A DNA stretch of 64,000 nt from NCBI GenBank assembly GCA_000824785.1, contig CCNB01000003.1, positions 1 through 64,000 of the forward strand, in the 5' to 3' direction. Shown here piece after piece: positions 50,006 through 59,127 of this stretch. The translations under genes were made by a program, and so were the position numbers. Below the pieces are notes generated by a model. The model had not been told where the DNA came from and did not search any database. It was given only the letters and a program-made list of their open reading frames with translations. Source of the DNA: Mesorhizobium plurifarium (GTDB lineage Bacteria > Pseudomonadota > Alphaproteobacteria > Rhizobiales > Rhizobiaceae). Position 1 is the stretch's first letter; every line of letters starts with the position of its first letter.

Positions 50006-51154
50006 TCAACCCAACAGATTGCGGGCCGTGCGCATGAAGATCCGCGAACCGATCGGGATCAGGTCGTCGGGGAAATCATAGTCGGGGTTGTGCAGCGAGG
50101 GATGGCGCTCGCCGGCGCCGAGGAAAAACATCGCCGACTTGGCATTGTGGCCGAAAATGCCGAAATCCTCCGAGGCTCGCATCGGCAGCGTTTCCTCGCT
50201 GCGCGAGACACCTTCCTCGTCGAGCGCGCGGTTGAGATGCTCCACCGCGTCCGGCGCGTTGACGCTGGCGACGAAGATTTCGTGATAGTCGAAGCGCACC
50301 GAGAGACCGTGCTTTGCGGCGATCTTCGCGGCAAGCGCTTCCGCGGCGGCGACCTGCTCGGCCATGCGCTCGTCGCGGCGGGTGCGCAGCGTCGCCCACA
50401 CTTCCGCATAGCCGGGCGCGATGCCGAACACGGCTTCGCCCATCGAACAATGGGTGACGGTGACCATGCCGAAATCCTCATCGGTGAAAGTGCCTCGCCC
50501 CAGCGCGGGCAGCGCCGGCATCAGCTCGCTCACCGCCGGCATTGGCGAGATGCCGGTTTCCGGCATCGAGGAATGCGCGGTCTTGCCTTCGAGCACGATG
50601 CGCATGCCGCGCGAGGCGCAGTTGACGGTGCCTGCCTTGAGCCGCACCTCGCCGAACGGCACGCCCGGCAGATTGTGCAGCGAGAAGGCAAAGTCCGGCT
50701 GGATCTCGCCAAAGCGCGGATCGGCGACGACCCCGGCCGCGCCATTGCCGGTTTCCTCCGCCGGCTGGAACATCAAGACGACGCGCCCGCGCGCCGGCCT
50801 CTCGCGTCCGAGTTGCCGGCCGAGCGCCGCCAGGATCGCGGTGTGGCCGTCATGGCCGCACATATGCGATTTGCCCGGCACCTGAGAGCTATGCTCGACG
50901 CCCGAAAGCTCCTCGATGGGCAGCGCGTCGAGCTCCGAGCGGAACAGCACCGTCGGCCCGGCCTGTCCGCTATCGTAAACCGCCGCCACGCCATGCCCGC
51001 CGAGTCCCGTCAGCACCTTGTCCGGACCGGTATCGGCGAGGAAGTCCACCACCTCCTTCGCCGTCTTTTCCTCCTCGTTGGAGATTTCCGGCTGCCGGTG
51101 CAGCTTGCGGCGCCATTCGGTCAACTCGATGAGGTCGCGGTTGGTCAGGGTCAT
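50006..51154 (-). CDS. M20 family amidohydrolase/aminoacylase
   Basis: 382 residues with the M20D signature: WRRKLHRQPEISNEEEKTAK, SHMCGHDGHTAILAAL for the first metal site, FQPAEETGNGAAGVV for the catalytic Glu, and LPMRASEDFGIFG near the C-terminal ligand. Homologues hydrolyse N-acyl amino acids or hippurate-like amides in the cytosol. Monocistronic as far as visible. Substrate unknown. Confidence 0.9.
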   Translation of the reverse strand: MTLTNRDLIELTEWRRKLHRQPEISNEEEKTAKEVVDFLADTGPDKVLTGLGGHGVAAVYDSGQAGPTVLFRSELDALPIEELSGVEHSSQVPGKSHMCGHDGHTAILAALGRQLGRERPARGRVVLMFQPAEETGNGAAGVVADPRFGEIQPDFAFSLHNLPGVPFGEVRLKAGTVNCASRGMRIVLEGKTAHSSMPETGISPMPAVSELMPALPALGRGTFTDEDFGMVTVTHCSMGEAVFGIAPGYAEVWATLRTRRDERMAEQVAAAEALAAKIAAKHGLSVRFDYHEIFVASVNAPDAVEHLNRALDEEGVSRSEETLPMRASEDFGIFGHNAKSAMFFLGAGERHPSLHNPDYDFPDDLIPIGSRIFMRTARNLLG

Positions 51155-51533
51155 GGGTTGGGGCCTCCGGTTGGGCTTTTCCGGTCACACAAACACGACA
51201 GGGTTTTTCTCGCGCCGTGCCATGGCGATCAATTCGGATAGGCCATTGGCCTCCGCAAAATCAACGCCCTATCTGACCACCTTCACCTGCGGCAGGTCGG
51301 GGGATGGGCCAGAAGGTTCCATGTCGGCGTTTTTTGCGCGTACAGTTCTTCCTGTCCATCCCGCAGCGCTCCGCAAAGGTCCAGAACCGTTGTCCGATGG
51401 TCCGTCTCGATACGGAGCAGCCGCCCGGTTTTCCCACAGCTCCCGGCGTCGGGCGGACTTAATCGGAAAATGCGACGTAAACCGCTGAAATCCTTAACAC
51501 GATTTTCATCCCGCTCGCCTACCGACTAGGGTC
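51155..51533. other. Intergenic region between divergent genes
   Basis: About 380 bases. No gene of convincing composition; it should hold promoters for the M20 and GGDEF-EAL genes. No clear motif found. Confidence 0.4.
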
Positions 51534-53516
51534 ATGGAAAAGCATGGCGAGCGGCTGGTTGCGGTTCCCTCTTCCGAGGGAAGGAGCGGAGCCGTGGAAG
51601 CCGGCATCCTGCGCGACCGGCTTGCGGATCTGAGCAAGGGCGTCTTCATCTCGATGCCCATCGGCACGGTGCTCGCGGCCCTGATCCTGGCGGTGCAACT
51701 GTTGTCCGGCGGCGGCCTTGCCGCGGTGCTGTGGTTTATCGCGATCGCCTCGATAAACGGCGCGCGCGTGGTGCTTGCGGTCGCCCAATCGGGCGCGGCC
51801 GACGACAGGCCCAAGGCGGTGGGCGCCCGGCTTTCCCTTTATGGCGCGCTGGCGCCTGCCTCGGGGATCGCCTGGTCGTTTCTGGCGCTGCTGAGCGACG
51901 GATACACGACCAGCCAGGCGCCGCTCTATCTCATCGTGCTTGCCGGCATTTCGGCCGGTTCGGTCACCTACGGCACCTGCTACGCGCCGGCTTCGATCAA
52001 TTTCATCACCCTGCCGCTCCTCACCGCCGCCGGCTGCGTTCTGGCCAAGGGCGGCGTCGAAAATTACGTGCTCGCCTTCACCATCCTGCTTTTCCTCGGC
52101 GGCATGATCAGGAGCGCGCTGCTCGGGCAATCGCGCTTCCGCGAGACGAGCCGTCTCAAATACGAGGCGCGCGAATTCGCCGCCGAGATGGAGCGCAACT
52201 CCAGGCGCGATCCGCTGACGAACCTGCTCAACCGCTACGGGCTGGAGCAGGCGATCGCCAGGCTCGGGCTGTCCGACGGTCCGTTCGTCGCAATGCTGAT
52301 CGACCTCGACGGCTTCAAATCCGTCAACGACACCTATGGCCACACCATCGGCGATGATCTTCTGGTCAAGGTGGCGCGCAGGATCGAGGGTCACGCCCCG
52401 GCGGGTGCCACCATCGCGCGTATCGGCGGCGACGAGTTCGTGCTGCTTTTTTCCGCCTGCAGGTCGCGGCAAGCGGCCGGCGAGCTTGCCTCCGCCATCA
52501 TCGCCGCCATCGCCAATCCGGATCCGGAGCTGAATTCGGTGCGCGTCGGCGCCTCGGTCGGCATCTACCAGTCGGAAAAGCCGCGATTGACCGAGATGCT
52601 GCTCAAGGCGGATTTCGCGCTCTACGCGGCCAAGCGCGGCGGCAGGAACGAATATTGCCTCTTCGACGCCGGGCTGGACGCCGCGCTGGAACGCAAGAAC
52701 CGCATCGAGCGCGATCTGCGTGGGGCTATTGAAAACGGTGCTCTCTGTTCCTGGTTCCAGCCGCTGGTGCGGCTCGACACCAACGCGGTCGTCGGTTTCG
52801 AGGCGCTGCTGCGCTGGCATCACGATGTCCACGGCGCCATCTCGCCGCCCGAGATCGTCACCGCCGCGCGCGAAACCGGCCTGCTTTCGCTTTTGACCGA
52901 GACGGTGTTCCTCAATTGCTGCGCCATGATCGGCGAGCTCGTGAGGGACGGACGCCGCGATGTCCGGGTCGCGATGAACCTGTCGCCGCGCGAACTCGAA
53001 GCCGGCAATGTCGACGACATGATCCTGACCGGCCTGAAGGCGAGGAATGTGCCCGCCGCGATGCTCGAGATCGAGATCACCGAGGAGGCGCCGGTCGACC
53101 GCGACCGGGTCGACGAAAAGGTCGGGCGCCTGGCGGATGCGGGCATATCGATCGTGCTCGACGATTTTGGCACCGGCTTCTCGACCCTGGTGTCGCTCAA
53201 GGACAGGCGCATCCGCAAGATCAAGATCGACAAGGATTTCGTCCGCGACCTCGCGAAATCCGTCGAGGACCAGGCGGTGGTCGAGGCGGTGATCGGCCTC
53301 GGCCGGACGCTCGGCATCGAGGTGATGGCCGAGGGCGTCGAGACCGACGCCGACCGCATGATCCTGCGCTCGCTGGGCTGCATGGTCGGGCAGGGCTATC
53401 TTTTCTCGGCAGCGCTCCCCATGCCCGACGCGCTCGCCTTCGACGCCGCCGGCCAATCGACCGCCGAAGTCCTTTTCGAGCCACGGCGCAATCCCCGCAG
53501 CGGCAACGCCGCGTGA
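51534..53516 (+). CDS. GGDEF-EAL cyclic di-GMP enzyme with membrane sensor
   Basis: 660 residues. The N-terminal 200 residues contain about five or six membrane helices, a MASE-like integral sensor. The diguanylate cyclase domain follows with an intact ARIGGDEFVLLF motif; no RxxD inhibitory site precedes it. The phosphodiesterase domain shows FEALLRWHHD (EAL), LDDFGTGFSTLVSL, KIDKDFVRDL and AEGVETDADRMI, also intact. Both activities are possible; one may dominate in vivo. Single gene, start at ATG 51534. Confidence 0.93.
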   Translation: MEKHGERLVAVPSSEGRSGAVEAGILRDRLADLSKGVFISMPIGTVLAALILAVQLLSGGGLAAVLWFIAIASINGARVVLAVAQSGAADDRPKAVGARLSLYGALAPASGIAWSFLALLSDGYTTSQAPLYLIVLAGISAGSVTYGTCYAPASINFITLPLLTAAGCVLAKGGVENYVLAFTILLFLGGMIRSALLGQSRFRETSRLKYEAREFAAEMERNSRRDPLTNLLNRYGLEQAIARLGLSDGPFVAMLIDLDGFKSVNDTYGHTIGDDLLVKVARRIEGHAPAGATIARIGGDEFVLLFSACRSRQAAGELASAIIAAIANPDPELNSVRVGASVGIYQSEKPRLTEMLLKADFALYAAKRGGRNEYCLFDAGLDAALERKNRIERDLRGAIENGALCSWFQPLVRLDTNAVVGFEALLRWHHDVHGAISPPEIVTAARETGLLSLLTETVFLNCCAMIGELVRDGRRDVRVAMNLSPRELEAGNVDDMILTGLKARNVPAAMLEIEITEEAPVDRDRVDEKVGRLADAGISIVLDDFGTGFSTLVSLKDRRIRKIKIDKDFVRDLAKSVEDQAVVEAVIGLGRTLGIEVMAEGVETDADRMILRSLGCMVGQGYLFSAALPMPDALAFDAAGQSTAEVLFEPRRNPRSGNAA

Positions 53517-53625
53517 CTTGCCTGCGCGGGCATTCATCGTAGTTCGGCTGGCAAGCAGCGGCGAGAGGGCAGGGTTAGCCACGTGGAGCGCCCGGGTGGT
53601 GGGAAGCGCTCCGATGTCGGGCGTA

Positions 53626-53816
53626 ATCGCATAGGGCGCTCCCCCTCTCCGTCTCGGCGCTGCCCGCCGAGCCACCTCTCCCCCATTTCATGGGGGCGAG
53701 GAAGCGCCAATCGCGAACGGGCGCGACCTCCGAAAGTCCGGGTTCCTCGCCCCCGCCAAAGGTGGGGAGAGGTGGCTCGGCGAAGCCGAGACGGAGAGGG
53801 GGAGCGCCCTATGCGA
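53626..53816. repeat. Inverted pair of palindromic elements upstream of the ABC transporter
   Basis: The left copy (53626-53703) and right copy (53742-53816) are inverted relatives, each with CCCCCTCTCCGTCTCGG, a CGAGCCACCTCTCCCC block and a G/C hairpin (CCCCCATTTCATGGGGG in the left). Together they can fold into one long stem. A third copy lies at 56066-56126 on the other side of the transporter gene. Confidence 0.75.
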
Positions 53817-53869
53817 ATGGCCCGAGCGGCCCGCATGAAACCTTTTGATTTTTGGGCCGTTGTCGCGCG

Positions 53870-56029
53870 ATGCCCCCGGCCAAGCGCAAACCGAAACCGG
53901 ACGACAGCGCCATTGAGCGCGGTGAAAGCAAGACGCGCCCGGCGATGTCGCGCCCCAATGCCCCGCGCCACGAAAAGCCGCGCCAGCAGAAACCGCGCGG
54001 CACTGCGAAACCGCGCACGGATAAGGCTGCGGAAGACAAACCAGAAGACGGGCTGAAAGGCGACAAGCCGCGGCAAGGCAAGCCACGGGCCGGCGAGAGC
54101 CCGCGCGAAGAAAAAACACCCGCCGACGCCGCGCCCGAGACCATCGGCCACGCCGGGTCGCCGCCGCCCGAGGCCGCCGAGCCCGGTCCCGCGCTTTCGC
54201 CCGAAGAGGCCGAGCGGGCGCGCAAGAAATATCTGCTGAGGCGCTTCTGGATAAGCGGGCGCGGCTATTGGGGTTTGCATGGCGACAAGCTCGCCTGGCC
54301 GCTGACGATCGGGCTGCTCACGCTGATCTGCGTCAATGTCGGTTTTCAATACGGCATCAACCGCTGGAATCGCGCGATCTTCGACGCCATCGAGCAGCGC
54401 GACGCCCACACCGTCTATTGGCTCAGCGCCGTCTTCCTGCCGCTGGTCGCCGGCAGCATCAGCCTGGTCGTCGCCCAGGTCTACCTGCGCATGACCATGC
54501 AGCGCCGCTGGCGCTCCTGGTTGACCACGGCGGTCATCCAGCGCTGGCTGGCCAGTGGCCGCTACTACCAGCTCAACCTCGTCAAGGGCGACCATGCCAA
54601 CCCCGAGGCCCGCCTGACCGAGGATCTGCGCATCGCCACGGAATCGCCGGTCGACTTCGTCGCCGGCGTCCTCAACGCCTTCCTGTCGGCCTCGACCTTC
54701 ATCGTCGTCTTGTGGACCATCGGCGGCGCGCTGAGTTTTACCCTTGGCGGCTCCACAATCACCGTGCCCGGCTTCCTGGTCGTCACCGCGGTCATCTACG
54801 CGGCCATCACGTCGACCTCGATGTTCGTCATCGGCCGCCGCTTCGTCCAGCTTTCCGAGGACAAGAACCAGGCCGAAGCCGAGTTCCGCTACGTGCTGAC
54901 GCGTGTGCGCGAGAACGGCGAGAGCATCGCGCTGCTGGGCGGCGAGGAGGAGGAGAACGCCGGCATCGACCGCACCTTCGCCGGCGTGCTCGGCCGCTGG
55001 GCGCGGCTCACCGGCCAGCACATGCGCACCACGCTGGTCTCGCAAGGCTCCAGCCTGTTCGCGCCGGTCGTGCCGGTGCTTCTATGCGCGCCGAAATTCC
55101 TCGACGGCTCGATGAGCCTTGGACAGGTCATGCAGGCAGCCTCCGCCTTCGCTTTGGTGCAGGGCGCGTTCGGCTGGCTGGTCGACAATTATCCCCGGCT
55201 CGCCGACTGGAACGCCTCGGCGCATCGTATCGCCTCGCTGATGATGTCGCTCGACGGGCTGGAGCGCGCGGAGCAGAACGACCGGCTGGGCCGCATCCAG
55301 CGCGGCGAGACCGATGACGGCGCCATGCTCAGCCTCAGAAATCTTTCCGTGACGCTCGACGACGGCACATCGGTGGTGAAGGAAACCGAGGTGGAGATCG
55401 AGCCCGGCGAGCGCGTGCTGGTCTCGGGCGAATCCGGCACCGGCAAGTCGACGCTGGTGCGCGCCATCGCCGGGCTGTGGCCCTGGGGCAGCGGCAGCGT
55501 CGATTTCCACCCGGGCAAGCGCCTCTTCATGCTACCGCAGCGCCCCTATATCCCGTCCGGCACGCTGCGCCGCGCCACCGCCTACCCGGCCGCCGCCGAC
55601 AACTGGAAGACGAAGGAGATCGACGCTGCCCTCGACAAGGTCGGCCTTGCCTATCTGAAGGACCGGCTGGAGGAGGAGGCGCCCTGGGACCAGACGCTGT
55701 CGGGCGGCGAGAAGCAGCGCCTGGCCTTCGCCCGCCTTCTGCTGCACGCGCCCGACATCGTCGTGCTCGACGAGGCGACCTCGGCGCTGGACGAGAAGAG
55801 CCAGGACAAGATGATGCAGACGATGATCCAGCAACTGCCCAGGGTCACCATCATCAGCGTCGCCCACCGCGCCGAGCTGGAAGCGTTCCACACGCGAAAG
55901 ATCACGCTGGAGCGACGCGAGGGCGGCGCGCGGCTGGTCAGCGATGTGGAGCTTGCGCCAAGGAGGAAGAAGCGCGGCTTGTTACAGCGCGCGCTGTGGG
56001 GCAGCGGGGCGAACGGCGGCAAAGGGTAG
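53870..56029 (+). CDS. SbmA/BacA-type ABC transporter, fused permease and ATPase
   Basis: 719 residues from the ATG at 53870. The first 115 residues are a hydrophilic Lys/Pro/Glu-rich tail. The membrane domain starts RRFWISGRGYWGLHGDKLAW and contains NRWNRAIFDAIEQRDAHTVY, as in the SbmA/BacA and YddA group. The ATPase has SGESGTGKSTLVRAIAGLWP, LSGGEKQRLAFARLLL and VVLDEATSALDE. BclA of Bradyrhizobium, a peptide importer needed for legume symbiosis, has the same fusion, but YddA-type proteins are equally possible. The gene is flanked on both sides by related palindromic elements. Confidence 0.88.
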   Translation: MPPAKRKPKPDDSAIERGESKTRPAMSRPNAPRHEKPRQQKPRGTAKPRTDKAAEDKPEDGLKGDKPRQGKPRAGESPREEKTPADAAPETIGHAGSPPPEAAEPGPALSPEEAERARKKYLLRRFWISGRGYWGLHGDKLAWPLTIGLLTLICVNVGFQYGINRWNRAIFDAIEQRDAHTVYWLSAVFLPLVAGSISLVVAQVYLRMTMQRRWRSWLTTAVIQRWLASGRYYQLNLVKGDHANPEARLTEDLRIATESPVDFVAGVLNAFLSASTFIVVLWTIGGALSFTLGGSTITVPGFLVVTAVIYAAITSTSMFVIGRRFVQLSEDKNQAEAEFRYVLTRVRENGESIALLGGEEEENAGIDRTFAGVLGRWARLTGQHMRTTLVSQGSSLFAPVVPVLLCAPKFLDGSMSLGQVMQAASAFALVQGAFGWLVDNYPRLADWNASAHRIASLMMSLDGLERAEQNDRLGRIQRGETDDGAMLSLRNLSVTLDDGTSVVKETEVEIEPGERVLVSGESGTGKSTLVRAIAGLWPWGSGSVDFHPGKRLFMLPQRPYIPSGTLRRATAYPAAADNWKTKEIDAALDKVGLAYLKDRLEEEAPWDQTLSGGEKQRLAFARLLLHAPDIVVLDEATSALDEKSQDKMMQTMIQQLPRVTIISVAHRAELEAFHTRKITLERREGGARLVSDVELAPRRKKRGLLQRALWGSGANGGKG

Positions 56030-56065
56030 GGCACTCTAACGCCGTGTGTAATCCCCGCCGTCGCT

Positions 56066-56126
56066 GCCCCCGCTCCGTCTCGGCTTCGCCGAGCCACCTC
56101 TCCCCCACTTTGTGGGGGCGAGGAAA
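56066..56126. repeat. Palindromic element, copy downstream of the ABC transporter
   Basis: CGCTCCGTCTCGGCTTCGCC is followed by GAGCCACCTCTCCCCCACTT and TGTGGGGGCGAGGAAAA. It holds two hairpins (CTCGGC/GCCGAG and CCCCCAC/GTGGGGG) and belongs to the same family as 53626-53816. On the plus strand it could act as the transporter terminator. Confidence 0.75.
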
Positions 56127-56330
56127 ATGCTAATCGCCCAGGGCGCGGCCTTCGGCGACGGAGTGGGGGAAGCCGCTGCTCAAATGCGCTGTCGCTGACA
56201 ACTCACAACAGAGCCTCAAAAAGGCGAGGGGCCGATGCTGACCAGTCTGTAGAGCGGCCAGCCGTTTCCAGGAAACGAAGAACCGCCTAGAGTTCCGCTC
56301 AGCACGACCGCCGGGGAGGGCAGCATCGCG

Positions 56331-56738
56331 ATGAAAGACGTCAGGCAACTTGCGGAGATCGCCAGCTATCACGCCCACATCTATTACGGCGACGCGGCTG
56401 AGCGCCGGCAGGCCGAATGGCTGCGCGAGCGCATCGGCGAGCGTTTTCGCGTGCGTCTCGGCAACTGGCGCGACGAGCCGGTCGGCCCGCACGAGCAGGC
56501 CATGTACCAGGTCTCCTTCGCCACCGAGATCTTCGCCGCGCTGGTCCCCTGGCTGATGCTGAACCACGGGGGCTTGAGCATCCTCATCCACCCCAACACC
56601 ACCAACCCCAAGCGCGACCACCTGATCGACCCGATCTGGATCGGGAAGGCGCTGCCCGTGAGGGGCGATGTGCTGGGCGAGGAAGACGAGGCGGAAGAGG
56701 CGCTGGAGGTGAATACCGAGCCGACGCTGGGGGCGTGA
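56331..56738 (+). CDS. DOPA 4,5-dioxygenase family protein
   Basis: 135 residues. The N terminus IASYHAHIYYGDAAERRQAE has the His residues of the active-site motif, and the second motif reads VGPHEQAMYQVSFATEIF, followed by [20 protein letters not shown]. The family cleaves catechol rings extradiol-fashion; bacterial members are poorly studied. GGAGGGCAG lies 11 bases upstream. The 3' two-thirds of this gene is duplicated as a broken copy at 59741-60058. Confidence 0.88.
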   Translation: MKDVRQLAEIASYHAHIYYGDAAERRQAEWLRERIGERFRVRLGNWRDEPVGPHEQAMYQVSFATEIFAALVPWLMLNHGGLSILIHPNTTNPKRDHLIDPIWIGKALPVRGDVLGEEDEAEEALEVNTEPTLGA

Positions 56739-57068
56739 GGAGTGGCGCTTCAGCGAAGCGATGCACACTGGAGAGAGCGCTGGAGAGCGCGCGGCAACCG
56801 CGGAGCGGCAACCGGACCAGCCATGTATATGCATAATTGCTAAATTAGAATGTATGGCACGGCATGTCTGCCCAGTTCATATCGGCCCGCGCAACGGGCG
56901 GCATAGTCCAGGCTTGAAGAGAATTTGACCACGGGCCGGCCGTTACTGGTGATGTGCTGAAAACACACCCTCGATAAAGCCTGCGGCGACCGGTTCTACT
57001 GCTTGCCAAACCGATGGCCAGCACATAAGCCTGCATATCTGCGATCATCGTCCTCGGGGGAGGGGCTT
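56739..57068. other. Intergenic region, A/T-rich at its left end
   Basis: About 330 bases. The left part (56820-56870) is A/T-rich and likely to contain the autotransporter promoter. No gene recognised. Confidence 0.4.
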
Positions 57069-59108
57069 GTGGCGAAACCAAGACAGCTCGCGACGAAATG
57101 CGTGGCGTTGCGCCTTGGGGCCGCGATGCTTGCCATGCCGGCCGCCGACGCGCTCGCCGACAATGTCGTCGCGGACGACCAGGTCGTGCAAGGAAGCCTG
57201 TGCGTCGGGTTCGACTGCGTCGACAACGAGTCCTTCGGGTTCAACACGATCGTCTTGAAGGAAAACAACACACGCATCTACTTCAACGACACGAGCACGA
57301 ACGCCGGATTTGCCGCCAATGACTGGGCGCTGATTGCGAACGATTCCGCTTCCGGCGGGGCCAACTACTTCGGCATCCAGGATGCGACGAGCAACAAGAT
57401 GGTGTTCCGCGTCGATGCGGGCGCTCCCGAGAATGCGCTCTATGTCAGCAGTTCGGGCAATTTGGGCCTTGGCACGTCCAGCCCGACTCTCGGGCTGCAG
57501 ATAACCCGGGGCGACACGCCGGCGATCCGCCTGGAGCAGACAAACGCCGGCGGCTTCACGGCGCAGACCTGGGATATCGGCGGCAACGAAGCGAATTTCT
57601 TCATCCGCGACTCGACGAACGGCAGCCGGCTTCCTTTCCGCATCCGTCCGGGCGCGCCCACGAGCAGCCTTGACATCGCCGCGAACGGCAATGTCGGTCT
57701 GGGCACCCCTTCGCCCGACAGCAAGCTGCATGTCTATGGGGCCGCCAACCAGGATACGTTCGAGACCATCGGCGTGTCCTCGGCGGCCAACGCGGATGCG
57801 CTGACCTTCGGCTATGGCGGCGCGAGCTTCGGCGTCGGGACCTCGCTGATCAACGCGCATTCGGCCACCGGCTCGAGCGGCCGGCTTCTGCTTGCCACCG
57901 ACGGCGTGACCCGCATGACGATTGATTCAAACGGCAATGTGGGCATCGGCACGACCGCGCCGGCCGCCGGCCTGGATGTCGTGGGCACGGTTCGCTTTGC
58001 ATCGCTTGCGGGCTGCACCTCCGGCATCGGTACCAATGCCGCGGGCGATCTGACCTGCATCACCGGCGGCGGCGGAAATCCGCCCTATTACGACACAACC
58101 GCCTCCGGCGCGCAGCCGAACGCCAGCGGCACCAACTCCACCGCGGCCGGCTCCGGCAGCAACGCCAGCGGCACCAATGCGCTGGCCGGCGGCACCAACA
58201 ACCAGTCGCAGGGCGACAACACCACCGTCATCGGCTCGAACAACAGCGTCACCGGCGACGACAGCGGTGCCTTCGGCACCGGCAACACTGTCAAGGGCAA
58301 TGGCAGCTACGCGATCGGCGACCCCAATGTCGTCAATGGCGACAAGTCCTTCGTCTATGGCGACGACAATGCGGTCAACGCCCCGAACGTCGCCGGCAAC
58401 GGCAACGGCATCCAGGTCTTCGGCTCCAACAACACCGTCGCAAGCACCGCCAATTCCTCAGGATCCGTCGTCATCGGATCGGGCAGCACGGTCAACGCCA
58501 CCAACGCGATGGCCTTCGGCAATGGCACGACGGTGACCGACGCCAACGCGATCGCCATGGGGTCGGGCGCATCCTCGGGTGGGCTAAACGCCGTTGCGAT
58601 CGGCACCGGCGCCAGCGCCGCCTATGCGGGCTCGGCCGCCTACGGCTCGGGCGCGGTCGCGACAAGGCAGAACGAGCAGGTGTTCGGCACCGCGGGCAAC
58701 ACCTATTCGATGCCTGGCCTGACGTCGGCGCAGAGCTCGTCGGCCCAGACTGGTGCGATCGAGATCGTCACCACCGATGCCAACGGCCATCTCGCTTCCG
58801 TGACCCCGGGCTCGCTCGGTTTTTCCGATCCCGCGCAATTCAACAGCCTCAATTCCCGCATCGACAGCGTCGGCAGCCGCGCCTATTCCGGCGTCGCCAT
58901 GGCAATGGCCCTGGCCGGCGCGCCGACCGTGCTGCCGGACGAAAAATTCGTCACCACCTTGAACTGGGGCACGTTCGAGGGCGCCAACGCCTTTGCGCTC
59001 AGCGCGGGCGCCCGGCTCGGCTCGCAGCTCCAGCTCAATGGCGGCATCGCCTTCGATCCCAACCAGAATAGGACCGGCGGGCGGCTGGGCCTGAGGATGA
59101 GCTGGTAG
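57069..59108 (+). CDS. Trimeric autotransporter adhesin (YadA-like)
   Basis: 679 residues from the GTG at 57069, which follows GGGGGAGGGG; a frame continues upstream to 57003 but lacks such a site. The signal segment (CVALRLGAAMLAMPAADALA) precedes DNVVADDQ. The next 300 residues repeat NVGIGTTAP-type motifs (GNLGLGTSSP, GNVGLGTPSP, GNVGIGTTAP) as in tail-fibre or collagen-like stalks. A YadA-type head follows with NAIAMGSGASSGGLNAVAIG repeats. The C terminus (SRAYSGVAMAMALAGAP to GRLGLRMSW) is the YadA anchor that forms the outer-membrane barrel. It probably mediates adhesion to hosts or to other cells. Confidence 0.88.
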   Translation: MAKPRQLATKCVALRLGAAMLAMPAADALADNVVADDQVVQGSLCVGFDCVDNESFGFNTIVLKENNTRIYFNDTSTNAGFAANDWALIANDSASGGANYFGIQDATSNKMVFRVDAGAPENALYVSSSGNLGLGTSSPTLGLQITRGDTPAIRLEQTNAGGFTAQTWDIGGNEANFFIRDSTNGSRLPFRIRPGAPTSSLDIAANGNVGLGTPSPDSKLHVYGAANQDTFETIGVSSAANADALTFGYGGASFGVGTSLINAHSATGSSGRLLLATDGVTRMTIDSNGNVGIGTTAPAAGLDVVGTVRFASLAGCTSGIGTNAAGDLTCITGGGGNPPYYDTTASGAQPNASGTNSTAAGSGSNASGTNALAGGTNNQSQGDNTTVIGSNNSVTGDDSGAFGTGNTVKGNGSYAIGDPNVVNGDKSFVYGDDNAVNAPNVAGNGNGIQVFGSNNTVASTANSSGSVVIGSGSTVNATNAMAFGNGTTVTDANAIAMGSGASSGGLNAVAIGTGASAAYAGSAAYGSGAVATRQNEQVFGTAGNTYSMPGLTSAQSSSAQTGAIEIVTTDANGHLASVTPGSLGFSDPAQFNSLNSRIDSVGSRAYSGVAMAMALAGAPTVLPDEKFVTTLNWGTFEGANAFALSAGARLGSQLQLNGGIAFDPNQNRTGGRLGLRMSW

Positions 59109-59127
59109 GAAGCGCCGGCGCGCCAGG

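Noticed and set aside
51519..53675. 718-codon minus-strand frame opposite the GGDEF-EAL gene
   Set aside because: Long only because of high GC content; it mirrors a gene with complete catalytic motifs.
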